Assembly (NCBI RefSeq): GCF_000308755.1
Contig: NZ_BAGF01000041.1
Location: 124,001 to 188,000 of the forward strand
DNA length: 64,000 nt
Source of the DNA: Nocardia pneumoniae NBRC 100136
GTDB lineage: Bacteria > Actinomycetota > Actinomycetes > Mycobacteriales > Mycobacteriaceae
Direction of reading: 5' to 3'
The first letter of the stretch is position 1; each line of letters starts with the position of its first letter. The position numbers and the translations under genes were made by a program. Below the pieces are notes generated by a model. That model ran no database searches. It was not told the origin of the DNA and saw nothing but the letters and a program-made list of their open reading frames with translations. This document shows, one piece after another, positions 1-9,012 of the stretch.

Positions 1-799
1 GCGCCGCGGAGTAGACCACAACCGCCTGGTCGGTGTCCGGGACCAGCAGGGTGTCGCAGTCCAGGCGCAGCATTCCGAATTCGGGATGATCGATCGTCTT
101 CGTCGCACTGCGCCACTGCCCGGACAGCCGGGCGGTCCACAGCTGCTCGAAACGTGGACTGCGCGAACGGAGTTCGGAGATCAGGCGCAGCAAGCCGGGA
201 TCGTCGGGGTAGCGGGCGCGGGCCCCGCGCAGGGCCGCCACGGAGAACGCCGCCGCGTTGTCGGCTTCGGCGGGGGTTATCGCGACGCGTCCGCGTTCCG
301 TGCCGAGGAAGCGCTGCCAGATGATGTTGCGCTGTGCGGGCGGCCAGGTGGAGAAGTCGCCGAGCAGTGCGGCCGCCATCGAATTCCACGCCAGCAAGTC
401 GGCTTTCGCCGACAGCACCAGCGCGGGCAGGTCCGCCATCCGGTCCAGCAGGCGCAACACGCTCGGCCGCACCACCATGTCGATGCGACCCTCCTGCGGT
501 GGCGCCGCACCAGCGAACTGGAACAGCAAGGTGCGGTCCTCGTCGTTGAGCCGCAGCGCTCGGGCCAGTGCGGCCAGCACCGAGCTGGACGGATGGGGAC
601 CGCGTCCCTGCTCCAATCGCACCACGTAATCCACGCTGACACCCGCGAGCTGGGCGACCTCCTCGCGGCGCAGCCCCGGCACCTGTCTGCGCGGTCCAGC
701 GGGCAGGCCGACATCCTCCGGCCGCACCCGGCCGCGCGCGTGCCGGAGCAGCGCGGCCAGCTCGGTTCGATCCACGCCCCGATCATGCCGCAGCCGCAT
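1..799 (-). CDS. XRE-family regulator with MmyB-like ligand domain (partial, runs off left edge)
   Basis: The reverse strand reads without a stop from the window edge to an ATG at 799; a GTG at 775 (VDRTELAALLRHARG) is an equally possible start. The N-terminal ~75 residues form a helix-turn-helix of the XRE type (LRREEVAQLAGVSVDYVVRLEQG). The rest matches the MmyB-like ligand-binding region that follows it in actinobacterial regulators (WNSMAAALLGDF, WPPAQRNIIWQRF, HPEFGMLRLDCDTLL). Such proteins usually repress or activate an adjacent oxidoreductase gene; any target here would lie left of the window. The C-terminus is missing only because the window ends. Confidence 0.85.
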   Translation of the reverse strand, partial: MRLRHDRGVDRTELAALLRHARGRVRPEDVGLPAGPRRQVPGLRREEVAQLAGVSVDYVVRLEQGRGPHPSSSVLAALARALRLNDEDRTLLFQFAGAAPPQEGRIDMVVRPSVLRLLDRMADLPALVLSAKADLLAWNSMAAALLGDFSTWPPAQRNIIWQRFLGTERGRVAITPAEADNAAAFSVAALRGARARYPDDPGLLRLISELRSRSPRFEQLWTARLSGQWRSATKTIDHPEFGMLRLDCDTLLVPDTDQAVVVYSAA

Positions 800-918
800 C
801 CGGTTGGGGTGGGATCGGTGCTCCCAGGAGTTGATGGCCCTGGTACGCCAGTGCCCGGAGCGCGACGCCAGCGCCATGGCAGACATGACGACGGCCCTGG
901 TGACCGGGGCGAACAAGG

Positions 919-2091
919 TCAGATCAGCTGTCGGATGTCGCCGCGGACTCTGTAGAAAAAGCCGCGCTCGGGCGCGTCCACGTCGTCGACCACATACCGG
1001 GCGCCGGAATGCCAAAGGTCCTTGGGGAACTGGACATCCATGGACGCGTACTCATCGGGGGAAACGGTGATCACGCATTGGTGGCCGTCCTGGTCCACGC
1101 ATTCGACGACAATGCCGGTCCCGGCATCGGAGGTGACCTCGACGGTGTTGCTGGGCACCACGGCGGAGATCTCCGGAGTCCGCACCGACACCGTCTCGGG
1201 CAGCACACCGTGCTCGGAGTCGCGGATGGCGGCTTCGCTGACATCGAGACAGGCGAGGGTTCCAGTGGTGGTGACCAGGTAGAGCTTGTCGTCGTGGTAC
1301 TGCATGGACGAGGCCGAACCGCAGCCGGTAGCCCATTTCCACGCGCCGCATCGCGAGATGTCCCAGCAGTACACCGAGGAGCAGTCGTCCCCGGCGAAGA
1401 CGCGGCCGTCGGGGGAGGTGGCGCAGGACTGTACCGGCGCATCGGACAGGTAGCTGATCCCCGCCCATTCGTTCTTGCCGACCACCTCGACACAGTTGTC
1501 ATCGGTGCCCGCGTAGATCGCGTTCGAGTCCTGGCAGGCGGACAGGACCGCGCCATCGGTGTCCTCGTGACACACTTGGTATCCGGCTTCGAGGTCATAT
1601 CCGGTGACGCCAGCGGAATGCCCGTGGTAGACGGCGTGCGAGTCGATCTGGATCACCCCGCCCTCGTCGCCGGGAGCGCTCCACAGCAAGTCCCCGTCCC
1701 AATCGATCGCGGTGATGCCGCCTTTCCGGTCGGTGACACAGAGGCGGCCTTCATGAATGTCGAGCGAGCAGATGTCGATTTCGGTCGGTATTTCGTAGGC
1801 AACTCTCGGCACCGTGCCGGACAGATCGTAGACTCGGTTGTCGTCGCACCCGGCGTAGATCCAGAAACCGTCGGCTACAAGGCATTTGACCGCATCAGGC
1901 AGTCGGAAGCGGCCGGTGACCACACCCTCCGGTGTCAAGGTGAACACGTCACCGCTCTCGGTGCCCACCCAGCAGCCGCGTTCGTCGACGACGACACCGG
2001 AGGCGGCGGCCCCGGAATGGAAACTCCACAGCACCGGCGCGGACATCACCTCCTCGGACCGACCGAGATCGGTGTTGTTCCCGATTGCCAT
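919..2091 (-). CDS. WD40/PQQ-like beta-propeller protein
   Basis: The 390-residue protein has short blades repeating about every 40 residues (for example GCWVGTESGDVFTLTPEG, GRLCVTDRKGGITAIDWDG, NAIYAGTDDNCVEVVG, GRVFAGDDCSSVYCWD). This is the pattern of a WD40- or PQQ-type beta-propeller. There is no signal peptide or membrane segment, so it is probably cytoplasmic and acts as a binding scaffold. The start is set by a GGGAGG ribosome site six bases before the ATG. It is acidic and cysteine-rich for this kind of protein. No catalytic motif is visible and I cannot name a function. Confidence 0.75.
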   Translation of the reverse strand: MAIGNNTDLGRSEEVMSAPVLWSFHSGAAASGVVVDERGCWVGTESGDVFTLTPEGVVTGRFRLPDAVKCLVADGFWIYAGCDDNRVYDLSGTVPRVAYEIPTEIDICSLDIHEGRLCVTDRKGGITAIDWDGDLLWSAPGDEGGVIQIDSHAVYHGHSAGVTGYDLEAGYQVCHEDTDGAVLSACQDSNAIYAGTDDNCVEVVGKNEWAGISYLSDAPVQSCATSPDGRVFAGDDCSSVYCWDISRCGAWKWATGCGSASSMQYHDDKLYLVTTTGTLACLDVSEAAIRDSEHGVLPETVSVRTPEISAVVPSNTVEVTSDAGTGIVVECVDQDGHQCVITVSPDEYASMDVQFPKDLWHSGARYVVDDVDAPERGFFYRVRGDIRQLI

Positions 2092-2338
2092 AGTTCGCCT
2101 CCCTGCCTTGTCGGATCAGAACGCGACAAATTAGCAAGGGGCACCGACATTCGACGAATAAGCCTGCCAGTCATGGGAATTCGGCATATCGGCGTCGCCC
2201 GGCTGCCCAGCGGGGCAATCCCGAAACCCCGCGATCAACACGCCGCCGACCTGCGCCACATCTGGGAGCCCGTTGCGCCACAACTACACAGCCGGGGTCG
2301 GGTCAACCGCGACCACGCCGCAATAGTTGCGAGTCCAG

Positions 2339-3091
2339 CTAGCGCGCGCCGCCGTTGACGTACAGCGTCTGGCCGCTGACGTAGCTCGCCTCGTCGCTGG
2401 CGAGGAAGGCGATGACCGCCGCGACCTCCTCCGGCTGTCCGACTCGGCCCAGCGGCGTGCGTTCCGCGACCGCTTTCTGGTGGTCCTCGGCGGACATGCC
2501 GATCCGGCTCGCGGTGGCCGCGGTCATCGCCGTGGCGATGTAGCCGGGCGCCACCGCGTTGACGGTGATGTTGTAGCGGCCGAGCTCGATGGCGAGCGTC
2601 GCGGTCAAGCCCTGGATGCCCGCCTTGGCGGCCGCGTAGTTGGCTTGGCCGCGATTGCCGAGCGCCGACCGGCTCGACAACGACACGATCCGGCCGTACT
2701 TCTGGGGCACCATGAACGCCTGCGCGACCTGGGCGCAGTGGTACGCGCCGGTCAGGTTGACCGCGAGCACGGCGTTCCAGTCGTCCTCGGACAGGCGGAA
2801 GAACAGTTCGTCGCGGGTGATGCCCGCGTTGTTCACCAAAATCTGCGGGGTGCCGAGATCGTTTGCGGCGCTGTCGAATGCGGCCTGGACGGACGCGCGA
2901 TCGGTGACGTCGCAGACGTAACCGCGCGCAACCCCGCCTGCCGCGGTGATCCGCGCGGCGGTCTCGTCGGGGGCGTTGCGGTCCAGCACGGCGACGGCGG
3001 CCCCCTCGGCTGCCAGGCGCAGGGCGGTGGCCGCGCCGATGCCTTGGGCCGCGCCGGTGACCACGGCGACCCGGTCGGTGAAGCGGTGCAT
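2339..3091 (-). CDS. SDR family oxidoreductase, FabG-like
   Basis: A 250-residue classical short-chain dehydrogenase. It has the nucleotide-binding TGAAQGIGAAT near residue 12, NNAG near residue 90, a catalytic Ser, YAAAK near residue 155, and a C-terminal YVSGQTLYVNGG typical of FabG-type 3-oxoacyl reductases. The start is the ATG at 3091, reading MHRFTDRVAVVTG; an upstream open frame overlaps the dehydrogenase gene and is not used. It lies 11 bp behind the acyl-CoA dehydrogenase on the same strand. The pair probably forms an operon for oxidation of an acyl-CoA or related substrate. The exact substrate is unknown. Confidence 0.9.
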   Translation of the reverse strand: MHRFTDRVAVVTGAAQGIGAATALRLAAEGAAVAVLDRNAPDETAARITAAGGVARGYVCDVTDRASVQAAFDSAANDLGTPQILVNNAGITRDELFFRLSEDDWNAVLAVNLTGAYHCAQVAQAFMVPQKYGRIVSLSSRSALGNRGQANYAAAKAGIQGLTATLAIELGRYNITVNAVAPGYIATAMTAATASRIGMSAEDHQKAVAERTPLGRVGQPEEVAAVIAFLASDEASYVSGQTLYVNGGAR

Positions 3092-3102
3092 GCGATGTCC
3101 TC

Positions 3103-4251
3103 TCAGAATGCGGCCACGCCGGTCAGCGCGCGCCCGATGAGCAGTTTCTGGATCTGACTGGTGCCCTCGTACAGGGTCATCACCTTGGCGTCGCGCAGGT
3201 ACTTGCCGACGGGGAACTCGTCGATGTAGCCGTATCCGCCGAACACCTGCACCGCCCGGTCGGCCGCGCGGACCGCGGCCTCGGAGGCGAACAGTTTCGC
3301 CTTCGAGGACTCCACGGCGAACTCCTGACCGCGGTCGATCAGGTCGGCGACCCGCCAGACCAGCAGCCGGGCCGCGTCCACGTCCAGCGCTATGTCGGCG
3401 AGCAGTTCCTGCACGAGTTGGTGTCCCGCGATGGGTTTGCCGAACTGCTCGCGTTCGGTGGCGTAGCCGACCGCTGCGTCCAGGCATGCCTTGGCCAGGC
3501 CGACGCACCCCGCCGCGACCGACATGCGGCCCTTGGCCAGCGCCGCCATCGCCACGGTGAAACCCTTGCCCTCGTCGTGCAGGCGGGCGCTGTCGGGGAC
3601 GCGCACGCCGTCGAGCACCAGTTCCGCGGTGGCTTGACCGCGCAATCCGAGTTTGCCGTGGATCTCCCGCGCGGTGAAGCCGGGCGAGTCGGTCGGGACC
3701 AGGAAAGCGGTGATGCCCCGATGCCCCGCACCGCCGGTGCGCGCGAAGATCAGCGCGACGTCGGCCCAGGTGCCGTTGGTGATGAACATCTTGGTGCCCG
3801 ACAGCACCCAGTCCTCGCCGTCGCGTATCGCGCGGGTGCGCAGCTGGGCGGCGTCGGACCCGCTGCCCGGTTCGGTCAGCCCGAAACACCCGAGCGCCTC
3901 GCCGGCGGTGAGCCGCGTCAACCAGGTCTGCTTCTGCTCCTCGGTGCCATAGTGGTGAATCGACTTGGCCACCAAGCCGAGCGATACCGAGACGATGCCG
4001 CGCACGGCCGAGTCGCCGCGCCCGAGTTCCTCCAGCACCAGGCAGTAGGTCAGGTGGTCGCCCGCGCTGCCGCTGTACTGCTCGGGGATGGTGAGTCCGA
4101 GGAAGCCGAGTTCGCCCAACCGGCCGACGATCGCCCGGTCGACGGACTCCTCGCGATCCCATCGTGCGGCGTGCGGCGCGATCTCACGATCGACGAAATC
4201 GGCGGCCAGCCGCCGCGCCGCGGTCTGCTCGTCGGAGAGTTCGAGGTTCAC
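3103..4251 (-). CDS. Acyl-CoA dehydrogenase
   Basis: A 382-residue acyl-CoA dehydrogenase of normal family length. Visible marks are an N-terminal ELSDEQTAARRLAADFVDRE helix, GCFGLTEPGSGSD for FAD/substrate binding, a central W-(S/T)-type strand (GTKMFITNGTWADV), and the C-terminal YEGTSQIQKLLIGR that carries the usual catalytic glutamate. The GTG at 4251 (VNLELSDEQ) is preferred over the longer open frame, whose first 32 residues would cross the divergent regulator's control region. It forms an operon with the SDR gene and is probably controlled by the divergent TetR gene. Confidence 0.92.
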   Translation of the reverse strand: MNLELSDEQTAARRLAADFVDREIAPHAARWDREESVDRAIVGRLGELGFLGLTIPEQYSGSAGDHLTYCLVLEELGRGDSAVRGIVSVSLGLVAKSIHHYGTEEQKQTWLTRLTAGEALGCFGLTEPGSGSDAAQLRTRAIRDGEDWVLSGTKMFITNGTWADVALIFARTGGAGHRGITAFLVPTDSPGFTAREIHGKLGLRGQATAELVLDGVRVPDSARLHDEGKGFTVAMAALAKGRMSVAAGCVGLAKACLDAAVGYATEREQFGKPIAGHQLVQELLADIALDVDAARLLVWRVADLIDRGQEFAVESSKAKLFASEAAVRAADRAVQVFGGYGYIDEFPVGKYLRDAKVMTLYEGTSQIQKLLIGRALTGVAAF

Positions 4252-4275
4252 GGGCGGTAGGCTAACGGCAACTAA

Positions 4276-4290
4276 ACTAACAGTGCAAGT
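4276..4290. promoter_or_regulatory. Candidate TetR operator between acyl-CoA dehydrogenase and tetR
   Basis: The 55-bp divergent intergenic region contains ACTAACA-g-TGCAAGT, an imperfect 15-bp palindrome with five of seven arm positions paired. Read on the reverse strand, TTGCAC lies 17 nt from a weak -10, so binding here would block transcription of the dehydrogenase operon. The assignment to the adjacent TetR protein is inferred from position only. Confidence 0.45.
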
Positions 4291-4306
4291 TTTTTGAGGA
4301 GGTCGC

Positions 4307-4960
4307 GTGGGAAGACCACGCCAACCGCTGCTCAGCCGGGAGCGCATCGTGTCGGCCGCACTCGCGGTGGTGGACGCGGATGGCTTGGAGGCGGTATCGA
4401 TCCGGCGGCTGGCCGCCGAACTCGGGGTGCGCGGGCCTTCGCTCTACAACCACGTCGCCACCAAGGACGAACTACTCGACGCGATGGTCGACACGGTGCT
4501 CGGCGAGGTCGACCTCTCGATGTTCACCGGCGGGCCGGACTGGCGAGGCGCGCTGGAGGTCTGGGCGCGCTCCTATCGCGCGGCGCTGGCACGGCATCCC
4601 CGGTTGGTGCCCGCCTTGAACCAGGGGATGGGACGCCGCCCGAACGCGTTACGCCAGGCCGACGCGGTGTTCGGCGGCTTGGTCGCGGCGGGCTGGCCCC
4701 GGCGAGCGGCTACCGAGGTCGGTGCGCTGATGCGCTTCTTCGTCACCGGCTCGACGCTGGGATCGTTCGCGGCCGGGTTCCCCGATGACGCGGCCGTCTA
4801 CCGCGGGACGTATCCGCACCTGGACGAGGCGCACCTGCTGGCGGGTCGGCAGCGCGAGATCGACGACGCCGCGTTCGACATCGGGCTGCGCGCGTTGCTG
4901 GACGGATTGACGCTGCGGTTCGAGGTCCTGCGGGCCGACGGAGTAGATCAGCGCCGCTAG
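4307..4960 (+). CDS. TetR/AcrR-family regulator with tetracycline-repressor-like C-domain
   Basis: The 217-residue protein starts with a TetR helix-turn-helix (ERIVSAALAVVDADGLEAVSIRRLAAELGVRGPSLYNHV, residues ~12-50). The C-terminal region resembles the TetR_C_1 type (RHPRLVPALN, RFFVTGSTLGSFAAG). The GTG start follows GAGGAGG with five bases between. It is divergent from the acyl-CoA dehydrogenase/SDR operon with 55 bp between start codons. The usual arrangement would make it the local repressor, released by an acyl-CoA or a related ligand. The ligand cannot be read from sequence. Confidence 0.9.
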   Translation: MGRPRQPLLSRERIVSAALAVVDADGLEAVSIRRLAAELGVRGPSLYNHVATKDELLDAMVDTVLGEVDLSMFTGGPDWRGALEVWARSYRAALARHPRLVPALNQGMGRRPNALRQADAVFGGLVAAGWPRRAATEVGALMRFFVTGSTLGSFAAGFPDDAAVYRGTYPHLDEAHLLAGRQREIDDAAFDIGLRALLDGLTLRFEVLRADGVDQRR

Positions 4961-5022
4961 AGGTTCTCGTGCGCCACCGCAATGCCCGCGTGATGCGTCG
5001 GGCGCGGGGCAGCAGGCAATTT

Positions 5023-5643
5023 TCAACCGGCGGCGACCGCGCCGAACTCTGCCGCGAGCCAGCCGGGAAACTCGGTGAGGTCGGCGAGCACCACGTCCGC
5101 GCCCGCCGCGCGCAGTTCGTCGGCGGTGCAAGGTCCGGTGCTGACCCCGACCGCGAGGACGCCCGCGGCCTGCGCTCCGCGCATGTCGCCGACGTGGTCT
5201 CCCACGAACAGATCCGCCCCCTGCTCGCGCAGCGTCGCCGCTTTGCCCGCCGACCAGAGATCGCCCGCGAGATGGTCGACGCGCCAACCGAGTTCGTCGA
5301 TATGCAGTCGTGCGAGCGGGGCGTGCTTGCCGGTGACCACGACCACTCGTCCCTGCCTGGCCTCGATGGCGGCCAGCGCGGCCTGCGCGCCGGGCATGGG
5401 TGGAATGGTCGACACCAGCGTGGGATACAGCGCGCGGTACCGAGTGATCAGATCGGGGACCAAACCCTCGGGAGCGCCCGCTTCGACCAGCAGCGTGGCC
5501 AGCGGCGGTCCGAGCCGATCGGCGAACGCCGTACCGCTCAGCGGCAGATCGAACTCGGCGGCGAGAGTATCGATGGCACGCGCGACACCGGGCCGCGAGT
5601 CGATCAGCGTCATGTCGAGGTCGAAGCCCACGGTCCAGGTCAC
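5023..5643 (-). CDS. HAD-superfamily phosphatase (phosphoglycolate-phosphatase-like)
   Basis: The 206-residue protein carries HAD motif I near the start (VGFDLDMTLIDS), a helical cap from about residue 20 to 85, motif II-like VVVVTGKHAPLA, and motif IV GDHVGDMRGA. This is the subclass-I arrangement seen in phosphoglycolate phosphatases and other small-metabolite phosphatases. It stands between convergent and unrelated genes, so context does not narrow the substrate. The start ATG at 5643 gives the expected N-terminus immediately before motif I. Confidence 0.85.
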   Translation of the reverse strand: MTWTVGFDLDMTLIDSRPGVARAIDTLAAEFDLPLSGTAFADRLGPPLATLLVEAGAPEGLVPDLITRYRALYPTLVSTIPPMPGAQAALAAIEARQGRVVVVTGKHAPLARLHIDELGWRVDHLAGDLWSAGKAATLREQGADLFVGDHVGDMRGAQAAGVLAVGVSTGPCTADELRAAGADVVLADLTEFPGWLAAEFGAVAAG

Positions 5644-5756
5644 GACTCGACCCTACTGCGTTCGTTTTCGCCGCGGCGCGGCGTGTTATCTGATTCACGT
5701 CGAACGCGCGGTGGGCCTGAATGCGGCTGTGCGACTGGAAGTTTCGCCTTTGCTGG

Positions 5757-6704
5757 TCAGATGAACCGCGGCGGTGCGGTGCGCTTGGCGTAGCCGCTGA
5801 TCGGACCGATCTCCATCCGTTCGATCCCGCTCAGCGCGCCGATCCGCTCGGTGGTGTAGCGGAACAGGGCGTCGGTGTCGCGGCAGACGATGCACGCCAG
5901 CAGGTTGTGCGGTCCGGTCAGCGCGCCGACGAAGCCCGCTTCGGGATCGGCGGCCAGGGCGTTCGCGACGGTGAGGAGACGACCAGGGCTTACCGACAAC
6001 CAGAGCAAGCTTTGCACGGTGAACCCGAACAGGACGGGATCGACTTCGACGTCGAACCCGAGCATCCCGGCGCGGCGCAATTCCTCGACGCGCCGCCGCA
6101 CCGCGGATTCCGACCAGCCGACCGCCCGCGCGAGCTGTGGATACGCCGCTCTGCCGTCGGTGGCCAGCACGGGAAGCAGGCGCTCGTCGAGTTCGGTCAG
6201 CGCCATCGGAGCGGGCGTCCGGTCTGGCACGCGCACTGCCGCGCTCTGTTCGGCAGATAGCGCCGACATCCGGCCCTGCCAGCGGCGTTGCATGACATGC
6301 CGCAGCACCCGATGCGCCTCAGCGGCGAGGACGGCCGGGTGACGTGCCAGTTCGGGCAGCGGCGCTTCGCCCGGGACTCGGAACAGGCACACGAGTTCGG
6401 CTCCGCCGGAGATCACCGTCACCCAGGAGGTGTCGGCGCGGCGGGCGAGTGCGCGGGCCAGCGCGGCCGTGGCATCCGGCCGCACCCGCAGGCGGACCAG
6501 CCATTCGGCGTGGCCCACGCGTTTGGTGTCCGCGACTCCGGTCACCCGCAGTGCGCCGGTCGACAGCAGTCGCCGGTATCGCCGGGCCAGGGTGCGCTCG
6601 GAAACGTCCAGCACCGGCGCGAGCCTGCTGAACGGCGCCCGGCCGTCGAGTTGCAACGCGTGCAACAGCCTTCGGTCGACGTCGTCCAAGATGACCGAAT
6701 CCAT
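5757..6704 (-). CDS. Tandem Lrp/AsnC-family regulator (two HTH-ligand units)
   Basis: The 315-residue protein is twice the normal Lrp length and shows two successive Lrp units. The first helix-turn-helix begins at about residue 4 (LDDVDRRLLHALQLDGRAPF), the second near residue 165 (LTELDERLLPVLATDGRAAY). Each is followed by an AsnC-type ligand domain. The ATG at 6704 (MDSVILDD) is chosen because the open frame upstream has no domain character. It diverges from the glyoxalase-fold gene with 86 bp between start codons and is the obvious candidate regulator of it. The effector is unknown; Lrp proteins usually bind amino acids. Confidence 0.88.
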   Translation of the reverse strand: MDSVILDDVDRRLLHALQLDGRAPFSRLAPVLDVSERTLARRYRRLLSTGALRVTGVADTKRVGHAEWLVRLRVRPDATAALARALARRADTSWVTVISGGAELVCLFRVPGEAPLPELARHPAVLAAEAHRVLRHVMQRRWQGRMSALSAEQSAAVRVPDRTPAPMALTELDERLLPVLATDGRAAYPQLARAVGWSESAVRRRVEELRRAGMLGFDVEVDPVLFGFTVQSLLWLSVSPGRLLTVANALAADPEAGFVGALTGPHNLLACIVCRDTDALFRYTTERIGALSGIERMEIGPISGYAKRTAPPRFI

Positions 6705-6790
6705 CCCGTCAGGGTAGGGCAGTGGTCGGAATCCGGCGCGTCGGCCGCGGCGATGCGGCGTCGAGTGCCCACTAGGCGAGCATTCTCGGC

Positions 6791-7663
6791 GTGCAGAAAG
6801 CAATCGACGGCATTCACCACACCGGCATCCTCACCCGCGATCTCGACGGTCTGGAACGGCGCTACCTCGACCTGGGATTCACGCTGAGCCCGCGCTCACG
6901 TCACCTGCTGAGCGCCCGTCCGGGCGAGGTCCCCGTGCCGGGTTGCACGGCCAACCGGTGCGTCCTGTTCGGCGGCTCCTACCTCGAACTGCTCGGCATC
7001 GTGGACGAGTCCGCGCCGGACCCGTGGCACACCAAGGCGATGGCCGACCAGTACGAAGGCTTCCGTCTGCTCAACCTCGAGACCAGCGACGCCGAAGTGG
7101 CGCGCGAGGAACTCGTCGCGGCGGGTGTGCGAGCGTCCGGTGTGCTGGATCTGGAGCGCGATGTCGAAACCGACGACGGCGTCCGCACCGTGCGTGCGCG
7201 GGCCGTCCACGCGGACCCGGCTTCGACGCCGGAGGCGATGCTCGGCATCGCCCAGCATCTCACCCGCGAGTACGTGCACCAGCCCCGCTACCTCTCGCAC
7301 CCGAACGGGGCCCGCGCCATCGCCGCGGTGCTGATCGTCGCGGCCGACGACAACGCTGACGTGATCATCGACCGCTACGCCCGCATCCTCGGCGCACCTG
7401 TCGTGCGCAAGGGACCGCGGACGGTGCTCGAGATGAGCTCCGGACAGTTGGAGATCGTGCGCGCATCGCAAGCCGACACCGTGCTTCCGGGCGAACCGGC
7501 GCCCGCACCGTCCTATCTGGCCGCCATGACCATCGCGGTCGAGGATCTCGTCGTTGCACGCGGCATCATCGAGAATTCGGTGCCGCTCCAGGAAACAGAT
7601 GAGGGATTCTTCGTCTCCGCTCGCGACGCCTACGGCGCCGGTCTGTTCTTCGTGAACTACTGA
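6791..7663 (+). CDS. VOC / glyoxalase-fold protein
   Basis: The 290-residue protein has an N-terminal IDGIHHTGILTRDLDGLERR and a second paired unit after about residue 175. This is the vicinal-oxygen-chelate arrangement of the Glyoxalase_3 type. Family members are dioxygenases, lyases or binding proteins; this one cannot be assigned a reaction. The GTG start at 6791 has no strong ribosome site. It lies opposite the tandem-Lrp gene and its last seven bases overlap the end of the convergent MFS gene. Confidence 0.75.
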   Translation: MQKAIDGIHHTGILTRDLDGLERRYLDLGFTLSPRSRHLLSARPGEVPVPGCTANRCVLFGGSYLELLGIVDESAPDPWHTKAMADQYEGFRLLNLETSDAEVAREELVAAGVRASGVLDLERDVETDDGVRTVRARAVHADPASTPEAMLGIAQHLTREYVHQPRYLSHPNGARAIAAVLIVAADDNADVIIDRYARILGAPVVRKGPRTVLEMSSGQLEIVRASQADTVLPGEPAPAPSYLAAMTIAVEDLVVARGIIENSVPLQETDEGFFVSARDAYGAGLFFVNY

Positions 7664-9012
7664 CTCGGGACGCCCGGCTCGGCCGTACCGGCTACTGAGC
7701 CTTGCGCGTCCGGCACATCCCCTCGCGACCGGTGCCCGGGCACGGCATCACTACGGCTGGGTGGTCGGTGGGTTTCGTACATGCGGGTGCCGACGGCTAT
7801 GGCGGCGGCGGCGCTGACTGCGGCGGCTGCCCATACGGCGGCGTGCAGGCCCATCAGGTCGGCGACGATGCCGCCGAGGACGGCGCCGACGGCGTAGCCG
7901 AGGTCGCGCCAGACGCGGTAGACGCCGATGGCGCGGCCTCGCCACACGGGGTGGGCGACATCGCCGATCACGGCGAGCAGGGTGGGGTAGACCATGGCGG
8001 TGCCAGCGCCGAGCAGGATGGTGCCGATGGCCCACCCGGTGAATCGGTTGGAGGCGGCGACCAGCGCGAGAGCGGCGGCTTGGGTGGCCATGCCGGTGGT
8101 GATGAGGTGTTTGCGGCCGAGGCGATCCGACAGTGCCCCGGTGACCAGTTGTCCGGCGCCCCACACGCCGGGGTAGAGGGCGAACAGCAGCCCGATCTGC
8201 CCGACGCTGAGGTCGGCGGTGGCGAACAGCAGCGGGAACAGCCCCCACGACAGGCCGAAGTTGAGGTTGTTGACCAGCCCGGCGAGGCTGGCCGAGGACA
8301 GGGCGGGTTCTTTCAGGCTGGTCTGGACGGCGATTTGCCGGTCGGTCAGTTCGGCGTGCAGGCCGTCGGCGCGTGGGGCGTGCTGGCCTGCTTCCAGGTG
8401 GGCGTGGCCTCGGGTTTCGTGGATGAAGGCCCCGGACAGAAGCATGGCCAGGGCGGTGTAGGCCAGGCCGAGCAGGAACGGTGCGGGGCGCAGGCCATAG
8501 TGTTCGGCGAGGTAACCCGCGAGCAGCGAGCTGACCGCGACGGCCCCGTATCCGGCGGCTTCGTTGAGGCCCATGGCCAAGCCGCGGCGGGCGGGACCGA
8601 CCAGGTCGATCTTCATCACGACGGTGGTCGACCAGGTCAGCCCCTGGTTGACGCCCAGCAGCACGTTGGCTGCCACGACCCACCACCAGTTCGGGGCGGC
8701 GATGAGCATCACCGGCACGGGCACGGCCATCAGCCAGCCCACCAGCAGCACCGGCTTGCGCCCGTAGCGGTCGGAGAAGGTGCCGGCGAAGTAGTTCGCG
8801 ACCGCTTTGGTGATCCCGAACGCCGCGACGTAGGTGAAGATGAAGGTGTAGCCGGTGAGCCCGAACTCCGATTCGGCCAGCAGCGGCAGCACGGTCTGCT
8901 GCTGGCCGACCATGCCGCCGACGAGCGCGTTGACCGCGACCAGCAGCGTGAACTGGGCGGCGTTTACCCGCAGCCCCAACACGGGTGTGCGCACGCTGCC
9001 GCGCAGGCTCAC
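7657..9012 (-). CDS. MFS transporter of the sulfane-sulfur operon
   Basis: A 451-residue major-facilitator protein with about twelve hydrophobic segments. The conserved loop motif GTFSDRYGRKPVL sits after TM2 and a second copy, GALSDRLGRKHLI, after TM8. The GTG start overlaps the stop of the persulfide-dioxygenase-like gene by four bases (GTGA), so the two are translationally coupled. From this context it may export or import a sulfur compound, but nothing in the sequence gives the substrate. The C-terminal ~40 residues are polar and probably disordered. Confidence 0.88.
   Translation of the reverse strand: MSLRGSVRTPVLGLRVNAAQFTLLVAVNALVGGMVGQQQTVLPLLAESEFGLTGYTFIFTYVAAFGITKAVANYFAGTFSDRYGRKPVLLVGWLMAVPVPVMLIAAPNWWWVVAANVLLGVNQGLTWSTTVVMKIDLVGPARRGLAMGLNEAAGYGAVAVSSLLAGYLAEHYGLRPAPFLLGLAYTALAMLLSGAFIHETRGHAHLEAGQHAPRADGLHAELTDRQIAVQTSLKEPALSSASLAGLVNNLNFGLSWGLFPLLFATADLSVGQIGLLFALYPGVWGAGQLVTGALSDRLGRKHLITTGMATQAAALALVAASNRFTGWAIGTILLGAGTAMVYPTLLAVIGDVAHPVWRGRAIGVYRVWRDLGYAVGAVLGGIVADLMGLHAAVWAAAAVSAAAAIAVGTRMYETHRPPSRSDAVPGHRSRGDVPDAQGSVAGTAEPGVPSQ

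Noticed and set aside
86..955. A forward open frame of 289 codons at the left edge
   Set aside because: It mirrors the XRE regulator on the other strand, which has clear HTH and ligand-domain sequence.
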